Shown: in pieces, positions 17,102 to 24,110 of the stretch
Layout of the letters: every line of letters begins with the position of its first letter
Numbering within the stretch: position 1 is the first letter of the stretch
Assembly: GCF_000716605.1 (NCBI RefSeq)
Contig: NZ_JNXE01000021.1
Coordinates: 100,864 to 164,863 of the forward strand
DNA from: Streptomyces sp. NRRL F-525
GTDB lineage: Bacteria > Actinomycetota > Actinomycetes > Streptomycetales > Streptomycetaceae
Reading direction: 5' to 3'
DNA: 64,000 nt
Made by a program: the position numbers and the translations under genes
The notes under the pieces: generated by a model
The model's input: only the letters and a program-made list of their open reading frames with translations
Databases searched by the model: none
Told to the model about the DNA's origin: nothing

Positions 17102-17694
17102 TCGGCGGCCCCGCTCTGCGGCGGCCCGGGCCGGCGTGCGCCGACCCCGGGCGCCTGCCACGGCCAGCGCGCCAGCGGGCGCGGAAATCCGATGATGGCG
17201 TACGCGTCGCGTGTCACGGAGGCGAAGGTACCCACAGCGAGTGCCGACAGGCCCAGTCGCAACCACAACGGCACCGGGGCCAAGTCGATGGCCAGCCTGC
17301 TGGGCAGGTGCCGCCAGTGCAGGATCACCGGGATGAGATGGGCCAGCATCGTTCCGTAGACGATCGCCATGATCGTGTGGGTGACGCGCTCGCCGGGCAG
17401 TAGTCCGCCCATCGGTTTGCGCACCTGGTCCTTGATGATGAAGTCGGCCAGGGCGATCGAGATCTCGCAGAGGAGCAGCGCGGCGAGGACGATCGCCCAT
17501 GCGTCCCGCCACGCGATCCACGGCAGGGTGCCGAACACCGCGACGTAGATGAAGCTGCGTCCCGCGTGCAGTTTCAGTTCCGGTTGCAGGCCGGGCAGGT
17601 GCGTCGGCGGTCGGCCGCGGATCTCGTGAAAGCAGACGGCGTCGAAGCCGCCCAGCAGGCCCAGTACAGCCAGCAGCCACAGAGCGTCAGCCAT
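17098..17694 (-). CDS. Membrane protein of unknown function
   Basis: 198 residues with about five hydrophobic segments. The first (LWLLAVLGLLGGFDAVCFHE) is followed by a conserved-looking HEIRGRPPTHLPGLQPELKL loop; ADFIIKDQ and ERVTHTIMAIVYGTM lie between later TM segments. Histidines and acidic residues near membranes suggest a redox or metal role, but none is known. First gene of a two-gene operon. Confidence 0.65.
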   Translation of the reverse strand: MADALWLLAVLGLLGGFDAVCFHEIRGRPPTHLPGLQPELKLHAGRSFIYVAVFGTLPWIAWRDAWAIVLAALLLCEISIALADFIIKDQVRKPMGGLLPGERVTHTIMAIVYGTMLAHLIPVILHWRHLPSRLAIDLAPVPLWLRLGLSALAVGTFASVTRDAYAIIGFPRPLARWPWQAPGVGARRPGPPQSGAAE

Positions 17695-17902
17695 CGATGT
17701 ACTCCTCGATATAGCCGGTGTAGGAAAGCAGCAGGCCCGTCAACGCCACTGCCCCGGGCGCACCCTCCGCTGCCCCCGCTGACGCTCGGCGGGGCCGCTC
17801 CCGCGAGGAGGGCATTCCTCAAGAGAAGTAAGCCGTGCTGTGGATCCCGGTTTCGAGGTGTGGCGCCAGCACCTGCTGCTACCACCCTGCTACCATTCGC
17901 GT

Positions 17903-18160
17903 GTGACTTCCGAGAAGAAGCAGACGCAGGTCAGGCTGGATGGGAACGTGCTGGAGGCCGGCAAGGCAGCCGCGCGCGCCCGCCGCCTGGACTTCAACAA
18001 GTACGTGGAGCGGCTCATCGTCGAGGACACTACCGGCGCCCGCGCTGCCGGTATGACGGCTGCCCAACGGCTCATTGATGAGCACGGTGGCTTCCTCGAT
18101 GATCTGGAAGAGCAGTTCGACGCGCCGTACGCCGATCCGCAGTCGGGCGCTGCCGCGTGA
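17903..18160 (+). CDS. Antitoxin of a Doc-like toxin-antitoxin pair
   Basis: 85 residues from GTG 17903. VTSEKKQTQVRLDGNVLEAG followed by RARRLDFNKYVERLI has the strand-helix-helix pattern of a ribbon-helix-helix DNA-binding domain; the acidic C-terminus (DEHGGFLDDLEEQFDAPYAD) would wrap the toxin. The stop overlaps the toxin start (GTGA). Upstream, two near-repeats TGCTACCAC and TGCTACCAT at 17876-17896 could be the autoregulatory operator. Confidence 0.65.
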   Translation: MTSEKKQTQVRLDGNVLEAGKAAARARRLDFNKYVERLIVEDTTGARAAGMTAAQRLIDEHGGFLDDLEEQFDAPYADPQSGAAA

Positions 18161-18528
18161 TCCTGCACGTCGACGAATCCTGGATCCTCGAAGTGGCGGA
18201 ACGGACCGGGCACCGTGACCCTGCCCCTGACGACTACGGCGTGCCCATCGCCGCCGTTGCCCGCCACCACGGGGAACTCCTCGACACCCCCGTCTACGAC
18301 GGCCCTTACGCCCGCGCCGCCGCCCTGGTACACACCCTGGGCCGCTGCCGCTGGCTGGAGCGCTCCAACCTGACAGTCGCCTGCGCCGTCGCCGTCATGT
18401 ACCTCGAAGCCAGCAACATCCCCGTCAACCCCACCCGCGAGCAACTCACCGCGCTCGCCCATGAGTTGAACAACCCGCGCTGTACCGCCGACCGGATCGC
18501 CTCCTTCCTGCGTACCTGGAAACCCTGA
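18157..18528 (+). CDS. Fic/Doc-family toxin with degenerate motif
   Basis: 123 residues. It begins HVDESWILEVAERTG, like Doc toxins, and aligns in layout to DGPYARAAALVHTLGR followed by LERSNLTVACAVAVMYL, which is where Fic/Doc proteins have HxFxDGNKR. Here the segment reads RCRWLERSNLTVA: the catalytic His, the Gly and the Lys-Arg are replaced, only the Asn remains. Doc phosphorylates EF-Tu; this variant may be inactive or use another chemistry. Such proteins are widespread in Streptomyces next to an RHH antitoxin. GTGA coupling with the antitoxin supports a TA function. Confidence 0.65.
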   Translation: MILHVDESWILEVAERTGHRDPAPDDYGVPIAAVARHHGELLDTPVYDGPYARAAALVHTLGRCRWLERSNLTVACAVAVMYLEASNIPVNPTREQLTALAHELNNPRCTADRIASFLRTWKP

Positions 18529-18529
18529 G

Positions 18530-18808
18530 ATCCGGACGGGCCGGTGGCCGCCTCCGACTTTGCCGGTCCGTACGGCGGTAGGGACGATTCCGGCTTCGCA
18601 CCATTGCCGCAGCAGCTGCATCGCCGAACCGGGCTCGCCGGTGGGCGCCGACGACGGACGGCTCGGGGAAGTGCGGTTGGCCCAGGCCGAGTTCAGCGGG
18701 GGTGAGCGTGCAGGACTGGCCGGTGGCCTCGGTCTCGGCCAGCAGACGAGCCGCCCGGGCCCGGGCGTCGCCGACGGCCTGGGCGATCCGATCCGCGACC
18801 GCAGACAT
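18530..18808 (-). pseudogene. Frameshifted excisionase-like HTH protein
   Basis: From ATG 18808 (minus) the reading starts MSAVADRIAQAVGDARARAA and includes CTLTPAELGLGQP. After a shift near 18645 it continues LLRQWCEAGIVPTAVRTGKV followed by GGGHRPVRIS, which is the helix-turn-helix signature of excisionase/MerR-like DNA-binding domains. The break suggests decay. The ATG overlaps the divergent start at 18807, so at most one of the two is likely to be translated efficiently. Confidence 0.4.
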
Positions 18809-19169
18809 GGCCGGAAAGCGCCTCTACCGTGCCGCCAACCGGTGGAACAACCGCCAGCAGACCTGCATCGTCGGCGTCGGCTTCGCGTACGCCGGGTCCC
18901 GCTGCCGGTACCGCTACGGTATGCGCGTATGCACCGGCGGCTACGGTCTCCACGCCCGCGGCGGAGCCACGCTCGGTACGACGTACTTCACCTGGAACAA
19001 CAGCACCTTCACCTCCAGAGTCCGGATCCGGCACGAAAACCCCCACAAAAGGCAATGGATGAAGTACGGATGGCGCTTCGCCTACATGTACCTCAGAGCT
19101 GGCGGCAACCCATGCCACAACAAGTGGGAGCCTCGCGCGAACTGGACGGACGGCGGCCAGCCATGCTGA
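18807..19169 (+). CDS. Orphan HExxH domain, polymorphic-toxin-tip-like
   Basis: 120 residues rich in Arg, Tyr, Trp and Cys. From about residue 20 it reads CIVGVGFAYAGSRCRYRYG, GGATLGTTYFTWNN, RIRHENPHKRQWMKYGWRFA and NKWEPRANWTDGGQ. HENPH at 76-80 is an HExxH zinc-protease motif, with Glu108 a candidate third ligand. This arrangement matches, by eye, the C-terminal tip of RHS-like polymorphic toxins, which normally follows a long delivery protein. Here no delivery part exists and no good RBS is seen, so it may be a displaced cassette. The stop overlaps the start of the next gene (ATGCTGA). Confidence 0.5.
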   Translation: MAGKRLYRAANRWNNRQQTCIVGVGFAYAGSRCRYRYGMRVCTGGYGLHARGGATLGTTYFTWNNSTFTSRVRIRHENPHKRQWMKYGWRFAYMYLRAGGNPCHNKWEPRANWTDGGQPC

Positions 19170-19644
19170 GCCAACTCCGGAGAGTACCCGTGTGGCCCTT
19201 CGCGGTGGGGGGCTCGGTACTCGTACTCGCTGTCCTCGCGGCCGTGGGCACATGGGTGTACGGTCCGACCCGACCACGACCATCCTGGCCGGGATCCGGA
19301 TCGACGACTCCCGCATCTCGGTCAAGATGCCTACCTGCCAAACGGACACGGTGGGAACAGTCGAGGTGTACAACAGCGATTCCGCGAAACTGCTGTGGCG
19401 GGCAAGCGGCCCGAAGACCCCTGCGGGGAAACGAGGTTCGGTCACTTTGTGGAAGCCAGACGATTTCCACAAGGCGAGTCCAAGAACCCAGCCGACGAAC
19501 TTGCCGGCGAACCTCGACGTCTCCGTCATCTTCGCCGGGGTCGAAGAAGGCACCGGAAATGTGTTCAACGTCCCCAAGGCCAAGGCGGCACATATACCCG
19601 ATGGGCAGTACTGGACCCGCAACGGTGCCAGAACCGCCACATAG
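19163..19644 (+). pseudogene. Frameshifted one-TM protein, possible partner of the HExxH domain
   Basis: ATG 19163 overlaps the stop of the HExxH gene. The first 35 codons give a basic start, then a TM anchor (VWPFAVGGSVLVLAVLAAVG). Near 19262 the frame must shift to continue DPTTTILAGIRIDDSRISVK through to ARTAT at 19644, a strand-rich extracellular domain. In frame 1 the C-terminal part is lost. In toxin cassettes the gene after the toxin is usually its immunity protein, and membrane-anchored immunity proteins exist, but the identity is unproven. Confidence 0.45.
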
Positions 19645-20306
19645 ATCGACGCACAACTCAAATGCAACAGCGACGAGTGAAGGGAAACTGACAGACAATG
19701 CCTGATGAGCGAGGCGCACCCCCTGTCGGTCGCGGCTGACTTTCGAGATGGTGGATCCCCGAGGAATTGACATCGCGATGGGACGGCTCTCTGTTGACAC
19801 TCAGTGAGACACCGTGCGAAGTCGCAGGTCACAAGCGCGCCGTAAGACATGGACGATGAGTTTCTACAAACTTGGCCGCGACATGGGCCGAGGGTATGTC
19901 GGCCGCCTGCGTCGCCGTCGCCTTCTTCGGAGCCTCCGCAGTTCCCAGGGGCGGGGCCGCCACCGAACTCGTCATGCTCAGGAGGGTGATGGTCATCGTG
20001 AGAGCTGCGCTGCCCGCCGTCTATCGACCGATCCCCTTGCGCTGCGGCCGCCCGCGCCGTCGCGGCGCGGGTTTGTGAACCGCCATCATTCTGACCTCTT
20101 CGATGACTCGCCACGTCGAGTGCGTCGCGATCCTTGAACCGGTGGCCATGGTGACGGTGGGATCTCGCGGATCCGCCGCAACCGGCGACTGCGTGTGCCT
20201 TCCTTGCTCCAGCAACGGGCTGTGCCCGGATGCGTCGAGGATGGCGGGGCGGGATGGCCCGCACCGCCCGACACGCGTCCCATCCATAGGTGGCGCCAGG
20301 TAACGA
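19645..20306. other. Gap of about 660 bases without a convincing gene
   Basis: Several weak frames exist on both strands, none with homology that I recognise or a good RBS. A short plus-strand frame at about 19895-20078 has one hydrophobic segment (SAACVAVAFFGASAVP). The gap ends at the BlaI operator. Confidence 0.3.
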
Positions 20307-20320
20307 CTACAATTTTGTAG
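20307..20320. promoter_or_regulatory. BlaI-type operator in front of blaI
   Basis: CTACAATTTTGTAG has arms CTACA and TGTAG separated by four bases, the half-sites known for BlaI/MecI-type repressors (M. tuberculosis BlaI binds TACTACATATGTAGTA). It lies 47-60 bases before the BlaI-like gene. A second inverted repeat (GTCTGC at 20324-20329, GCAGAC at 20336-20341) follows at once. Autoregulation is inferred from position. Confidence 0.7.
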
Positions 20321-20366
20321 ACGGTCTGCTGAACGGCAGACGTTGACGGAGGTGAGGTTGGTCCCC

Positions 20367-20729
20367 ATGACCGACGAGAGGCGGCCGGCCGGTGAGCTCG
20401 AAGCCGCCGTCATGGCTGTGCTGTTGACCGCCGGTGCCCCGCTCACGCCGGGGCGGGTGCAGACCGGGCTCGGCTTCGGACTGGCCCGCACGACGGTGAC
20501 GACGATATTGACCCGGCTGCATGAGAAAGGCGTCGTCAGCCGTGAACGGCAGGGCCGGGGATACGCCTACTCTCCCGTGCAGGACGCTCCCGGTCTGACC
20601 GCGCGGCGCATGCACACCGTTCTCGACCGGGACGCCGACCGGGAGACGGTCCTGGCCCGATTCGTCGCCCAGCTCAACCCCGGCGACGAGGAGTTCCTGC
20701 GCCGGCTTCTGGAGGGTGACGAGCGATGA
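20367..20729 (+). CDS. blaI: BlaI/MecI/CopY-family repressor
   Basis: 120 residues. A winged helix covers residues 8-75: LEAAVMAVLLTAGAPLTPGR, ARTTVTTILTRLHEKGVVSR, RQGRGYAYSPV. The C-terminal helices (TVLDRDADRETVLARFVAQL) form the dimerisation part where BlaI proteins are cut by their partner protease. Start ATG 20367 follows GGAGGTGAGG. The stop overlaps the M56 gene start (ATGA). It should repress its own operon and other genes with CTACA/TGTAG palindromes in this window. The symbol is by family; no beta-lactamase gene is adjacent. Confidence 0.85.
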   Translation: MTDERRPAGELEAAVMAVLLTAGAPLTPGRVQTGLGFGLARTTVTTILTRLHEKGVVSRERQGRGYAYSPVQDAPGLTARRMHTVLDRDADRETVLARFVAQLNPGDEEFLRRLLEGDER

Positions 20730-21655
20730 CGGCTCTGCTGCTCGTACCGTTGGTGCTGCCCTTCCTCGCGCCGATACTGGCCCGCCGAACCTTCGACCGT
20801 CTGGCCCCCGCCACCGCGCTGTGGGTCCTCACCGCCTCGGCCTTGGCGCTGGCGGCAACCTGCGTCGCCGCTCTCGGGGCCCTGGTTCTGACGGGACTGC
20901 TTAAGTTCCCCGCTTTCGCCGCCCTCGGTGAACTCGTTCACCCCCTGCGCACCCCCTCGGACTACCTCGTCCTTCCCGCCGCCGCGGCGGCCACCGGGGT
21001 GCTCACCCTCGGCGCATGGACCCTTGTGCGCTCGGCCTTCCTTCAGACTCGTGCCTTCCGTACCGCTCGAACGCAGGCCGACCGCCGCCCTGCCGCCGGC
21101 GACCTGTGCGTCGTCGATTCGCCACATCCGGACGCGTACGCGTTGCCCGGGCGACCCCACCGGATCGTCGTCACCACCGCGATGCTGCGCAGCCTGGGAC
21201 CCGCCGAGCGCGAAGCCCTCTTCGCCCATGAACGCGCCCACAACCGGGCCGGCCACCACTACTTCCTGGCCGCCGCCGAACTCTCCGCCCACTGTCACCC
21301 CGCGCTGCGCGCCGTCCGCGACACCATTCGGCTCGCCGCCGAGCGGGACGCCGACGAGGCCGCGGCCGGCGCCATCGGCGACCGGCGCCTGATCGCCACG
21401 GCCATCGCCCGCGCCGCTCTGGCCAGCCACGCCGCGCAGTCCGCCCGCCCGGACTTCGCGCCTGCGGCGACGACCGGCCCGGTTCCGCAACGCGTCACCG
21501 CACTCCTCGAATCCTCCGAGGGGCGCTCGCGCCCCACACGCTGGACCGCGTTCCTCCTCGTGGCCTGCACGGTCCTGTCCGTCGCTGCCGGAACAACCGG
21601 CGTAGTCGCCTTTCATCACCAGGTGGAGATAGCCCAGGGCGAGGAGGGCCCATGA
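20726..21655 (+). CDS. M56-family membrane metallopeptidase (BlaR1/HtpX-like)
   Basis: 309 residues. Three hydrophobic segments occur in the first 105 residues, then the zinc motif FAHERAHNRAGHH with HERAH at 168-172 and a candidate third ligand Glu204 (AAERDADEAA), and a final TM near residue 285. No penicillin-binding sensor domain is attached, unlike BlaR1. In such BlaI-M56 pairs the protease cleaves or releases the repressor on an envelope signal. Its ATGA overlap with blaI supports co-function. Confidence 0.85.
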   Translation: MTALLLVPLVLPFLAPILARRTFDRLAPATALWVLTASALALAATCVAALGALVLTGLLKFPAFAALGELVHPLRTPSDYLVLPAAAAATGVLTLGAWTLVRSAFLQTRAFRTARTQADRRPAAGDLCVVDSPHPDAYALPGRPHRIVVTTAMLRSLGPAEREALFAHERAHNRAGHHYFLAAAELSAHCHPALRAVRDTIRLAAERDADEAAAGAIGDRRLIATAIARAALASHAAQSARPDFAPAATTGPVPQRVTALLESSEGRSRPTRWTAFLLVACTVLSVAAGTTGVVAFHHQVEIAQGEEGP

Positions 21656-21795
21656 CCGGTCCGGCCCGGCGACCGACCGGCGCGCTCCTTTTCGTGCTGC
21701 GCATTTCACGCTGTGGGACTGGAGCTTCTCCCGATACGGCGGCCAGGTCGTCGGTGTTCACCGGCCCGCCGCTGTTCACGCGGGTGTTGCCGTGA
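21652..21795 (+). pseudogene. 5' stump of a third gene in the BlaI operon
   Basis: ATG 21652 overlaps the M56 stop (ATGA). The 47-codon frame MTGPARRPTGALLFVLRISR then runs into low-complexity sequence and stops at 21795. The overlap suggests that a third gene began here and was truncated. On the minus strand, 21776-21931 (MQSHLENGVYGAGEAGAETD and on) also looks coding but is unassigned. Confidence 0.3.
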
Positions 21796-21996
21796 GGCTG
21801 GTGACCAGGCCGAGTTCGACCTGGTCGCGGGTGCTCAGCCACGCTACGACCCTGACTGCCATGACCGCTGGGTCCGTCTCGGCGCCGGCCTCTCCTGCTC
21901 CGTACACGCCGTTCTCCAAGTGCGATTGCATTCTGCCGGTGTGCGCGTGGCGCGGCCGACTGGGCCAGGCGCCCCCTGCGCCGGGAGCGGCGCTTC

Positions 21997-22878
21997 TCAT
22001 GGCGCTTGCGTCCGGCCAGGCTGCTCGGGTCCGGTCCGCCGCCGAGGAGTGAGCCACGGGATCCGCGAGGGACGTGGGTCGGGTGCTTTCCCTTGGCGGG
22101 GCAGATCGGTGATGCGGGCGCGTGCGATCAGCTCCAAGGTGGTGGCGACGGCGACCGCCTGAACGGCCATCAGAGCGACGAGAACGAACAACTGCACCGC
22201 GCCTGCGGTGACGGGGTCGGCTCCGCCGAGCAGCATGCCGACGAACGCGCCGGGCAGTGTGACCAGCCCGACCGTTCGGGTCTGGTCGAGTCCTGGCACG
22301 AGCGCCTCTGAAGCGGCCGAACGGGCGATCTCCACCCGGGCGTCGCGATCGATCATGCCCAGTGCGAGCGCGGCTTCGACCTCGCCGTGACGCAGCCGCA
22401 GCACTGCCAGGCTCTGCCGTCCGGCCAGGACCGTGGCCGTCATCGCGCCGCCGATCAGGATGCCGGTGACCGGGATCATCGTGATACCGGTCAGCGGCAC
22501 GAGGCCGGTGGACAGCAGCAGTGAGACAGCGGGGACCACTCCGGCCGCGATCGGCACGGCCGTCCACCACCATGTGCTGTCGGAGGTGATGCGGCGGCCG
22601 GCCGTACGCACGGCGACCGTGAACATCAACGCCAGGAACACGGGCAGCCCGGTGGGGGAGTGGGCGACCCAGCCGATGACCACGGAGACCAGCACGAGCT
22701 GGACGGCCGCGCGCAGGCCGGCGGTCACTATCTCCCTGGCCCGGCTGGTGCCCTGATCGGGCGTCAGCTTGGCGAGGGCGGCCACGGCGACGGCGGCGGC
22801 GAGAAGGACGGCCAGGACCCAGGCGAGAGTCGCGTTGACCGGGAGCAGAGCGGCCGAGGCTGTCAGCAATGGCATCAC
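21997..22878 (-). CDS. FetB-like ABC permease (UPF0014/YbbM family)
   Basis: 293 residues with about seven TM segments. Family motifs include AREIVTAGLRAAVQLVLVS near residue 45, VRTAGRRITSD, GAMTATVLAGRQSL near residue 143 and ALALGMIDRDARVEIARSAA followed by PGLDQTRTVGLVTLPGAFVG. In E. coli FetAB exports iron and protects from peroxide. No FetA ATPase gene is adjacent, so this copy is orphaned here. A perfect BlaI-type palindrome lies about 215 bases upstream. The start may be GTG 22878 or ATG 22875; the RBS is weak. Confidence 0.8.
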   Translation of the reverse strand: MMPLLTASAALLPVNATLAWVLAVLLAAAVAVAALAKLTPDQGTSRAREIVTAGLRAAVQLVLVSVVIGWVAHSPTGLPVFLALMFTVAVRTAGRRITSDSTWWWTAVPIAAGVVPAVSLLLSTGLVPLTGITMIPVTGILIGGAMTATVLAGRQSLAVLRLRHGEVEAALALGMIDRDARVEIARSAASEALVPGLDQTRTVGLVTLPGAFVGMLLGGADPVTAGAVQLFVLVALMAVQAVAVATTLELIARARITDLPRQGKAPDPRPSRIPWLTPRRRTGPEQPGRTQAP

Positions 22879-22942
22879 CGTGGAAGGGTCGGGCCCTGGC
22901 TGCGACCGTGCTCGGGCTGAGTCGGCTGCACGGGAGAGCTGC

Positions 22943-23086
22943 TCAGAAGGTGATGCTCCGGCCCTCGTTCTGAGGTGTGGTGCGGTCCGGAAGCGTCCCT
23001 GACCCCGCGTCCTCCTGTCTGCGCCTTGAAAGCGGCATGACCGTCGTCACGCAAGCAACGGTGCCCACGAACAGCAGTACGGCCAC
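22943..23086 (-). CDS. Small one-TM protein next to the BlaI palindrome
   Basis: A 47-codon frame from GTG 23086: VAVLLFVGTVACVTTVMPLS, then a hydrophilic tail RRRQEDAGSGTLPDRTTPQN. The start is only five bases from the perfect palindrome at 23092-23109, so the operator would cover its promoter or a leaderless start. No RBS fits in that space. Unrecognised, but its composition looks coding. It ends 65 bases before the fetB-like gene in the same direction. Confidence 0.35.
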   Translation of the reverse strand: MAVLLFVGTVACVTTVMPLSRRRQEDAGSGTLPDRTTPQNEGRSITF

Positions 23087-23091
23087 ACGTA

Positions 23092-23109
23092 GTCTACAGA
23101 TCTGTAGAC
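23092..23109. promoter_or_regulatory. Perfect 18-bp BlaI-type palindrome
   Basis: GTCTACAGATCTGTAGAC is a perfect palindrome with the same CTACA-N4-TGTAG core as the site before blaI (20307-20320). It lies upstream of the minus-strand small protein and fetB-like gene, and downstream of nothing on the plus strand except a decayed kinase. A strong candidate for control by the BlaI protein encoded 2.4 kb away. Confidence 0.75.
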
Positions 23110-23157
23110 GCTTAACGAAGCCGGGCCTGACTCGCAGTCGAAAGGGGTAGGTCCGTA

Positions 23158-23229
23158 GCGGCCGAACTTGCCCGTATCGCCAGGGAGATGCGCGACACCG
23201 TCGCCCATGACGGCGACCGATCCGGAGTT
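23158..23229 (+). pseudogene. Remnant of a HisKA_3 sensor kinase
   Basis: Plus-strand frame AAELARIAREMRDTVAHDGD matches the H-box region of NarL-partner histidine kinases (E.ARIAREMHDTVAH), with the phosphorylated His replaced by Arg in MRD. Nothing else of a kinase is visible. A fragment. Confidence 0.45.
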
Positions 23230-23334
23230 CTGCCGCCCCGGCTTAGCACCGAGCGGGCCGCCGCGGTCGGCCAATCAGCCGCCCTTCGCGCGCAGTTGAC
23301 GGGGACCCGCCGGTCGTCGCTCGACCGGGGCCCG

Positions 23335-24063
23335 TCAGAGCTCCAGGCGGTAGCCGTGCCCTCGCAGGGTGGTGATGCGGGGCAGGCTGCTGGAGTTGGC
23401 CGAGGCATCGGCGGCCTCGGTGAGGTGGCGGCGCAGGCCGGCCATGGTGACGTCGAGGGTCTTGGTGGAGCCGAACCAGTTCTCGTCCCAGACCTCGGCC
23501 ATCAGGGTCTCCCGGGAGACGGCCTCGCCCGGGTGCTGGGAGAGGACGGCGAGCAGGTCGAACTCCTTGGGGCGGAGCGGGACTTCCTCGTCGTGGAGGG
23601 TGCAGCGGCGGGCGGAGACGTCGAGGACGAGGTCGGCCAGACGGACGGGTTCCGGTGGAGGCGAGGCGACGGCGCGGCGGCGCAGGTGGGCGCGGAGGCG
23701 GGCGAGCAGCACGGAGAGGCTGAAGGGTTTGACGAGGTAGTCGTCGGCTCCGGCGTCCAGCCCGGCGATGACGTCGATGTCGTCGGTGCGCGCGGTGAGG
23801 ACGATGATCAGCAGGTCGGGGCGGCGGGCGCGTAGGTCGCGGGCGATGTCGAGGCCGTCCATGTCGGGCAGGCCCAGGTCGAGGAGCAGGACGTCGTACG
23901 AGGACCGCGCGGCCTCGGCCAGGGCGCCGGAGCCGGTGCGGTTCCAGGTGGGTGCGTAGCCGTTGCCGCGCAGGCCGGTGTGGAGGTGGCGGCCGATGGT
24001 GTCGTCGTCCTCGACGACCAGGACGCGCGGTCGGCCGTGGTCGGCGGTGGCGGGCATGCGCAT
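23335..24063 (-). CDS. OmpR-family response regulator
   Basis: 242 residues. Receiver domain with LVVEDDDTIGRHL, phospho-acceptor Asp in LLLDLGLPDMDG, Thr in IVLTARTDD and Lys in YLVKPFSLSVL. The C-terminal winged helix contains LRPKEFDLLAVLSQHPGEAV and ends GHGYRLEL. Last gene of the run that starts with the lipoprotein at 28949; 47 bases separate it from the ABC permease. The histidine kinase at 29063 diverges from the other end of the operon and is the likely partner. Confidence 0.9.
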   Translation of the reverse strand: MRMPATADHGRPRVLVVEDDDTIGRHLHTGLRGNGYAPTWNRTGSGALAEAARSSYDVLLLDLGLPDMDGLDIARDLRARRPDLLIIVLTARTDDIDVIAGLDAGADDYLVKPFSLSVLLARLRAHLRRRAVASPPPEPVRLADLVLDVSARRCTLHDEEVPLRPKEFDLLAVLSQHPGEAVSRETLMAEVWDENWFGSTKTLDVTMAGLRRHLTEAADASANSSSLPRITTLRGHGYRLEL

Positions 24064-24110
24064 GGGCGACAGCCTAGAAGCGGGCGGCTCGCCGGTCCGG
24101 TAGGGCGCGG

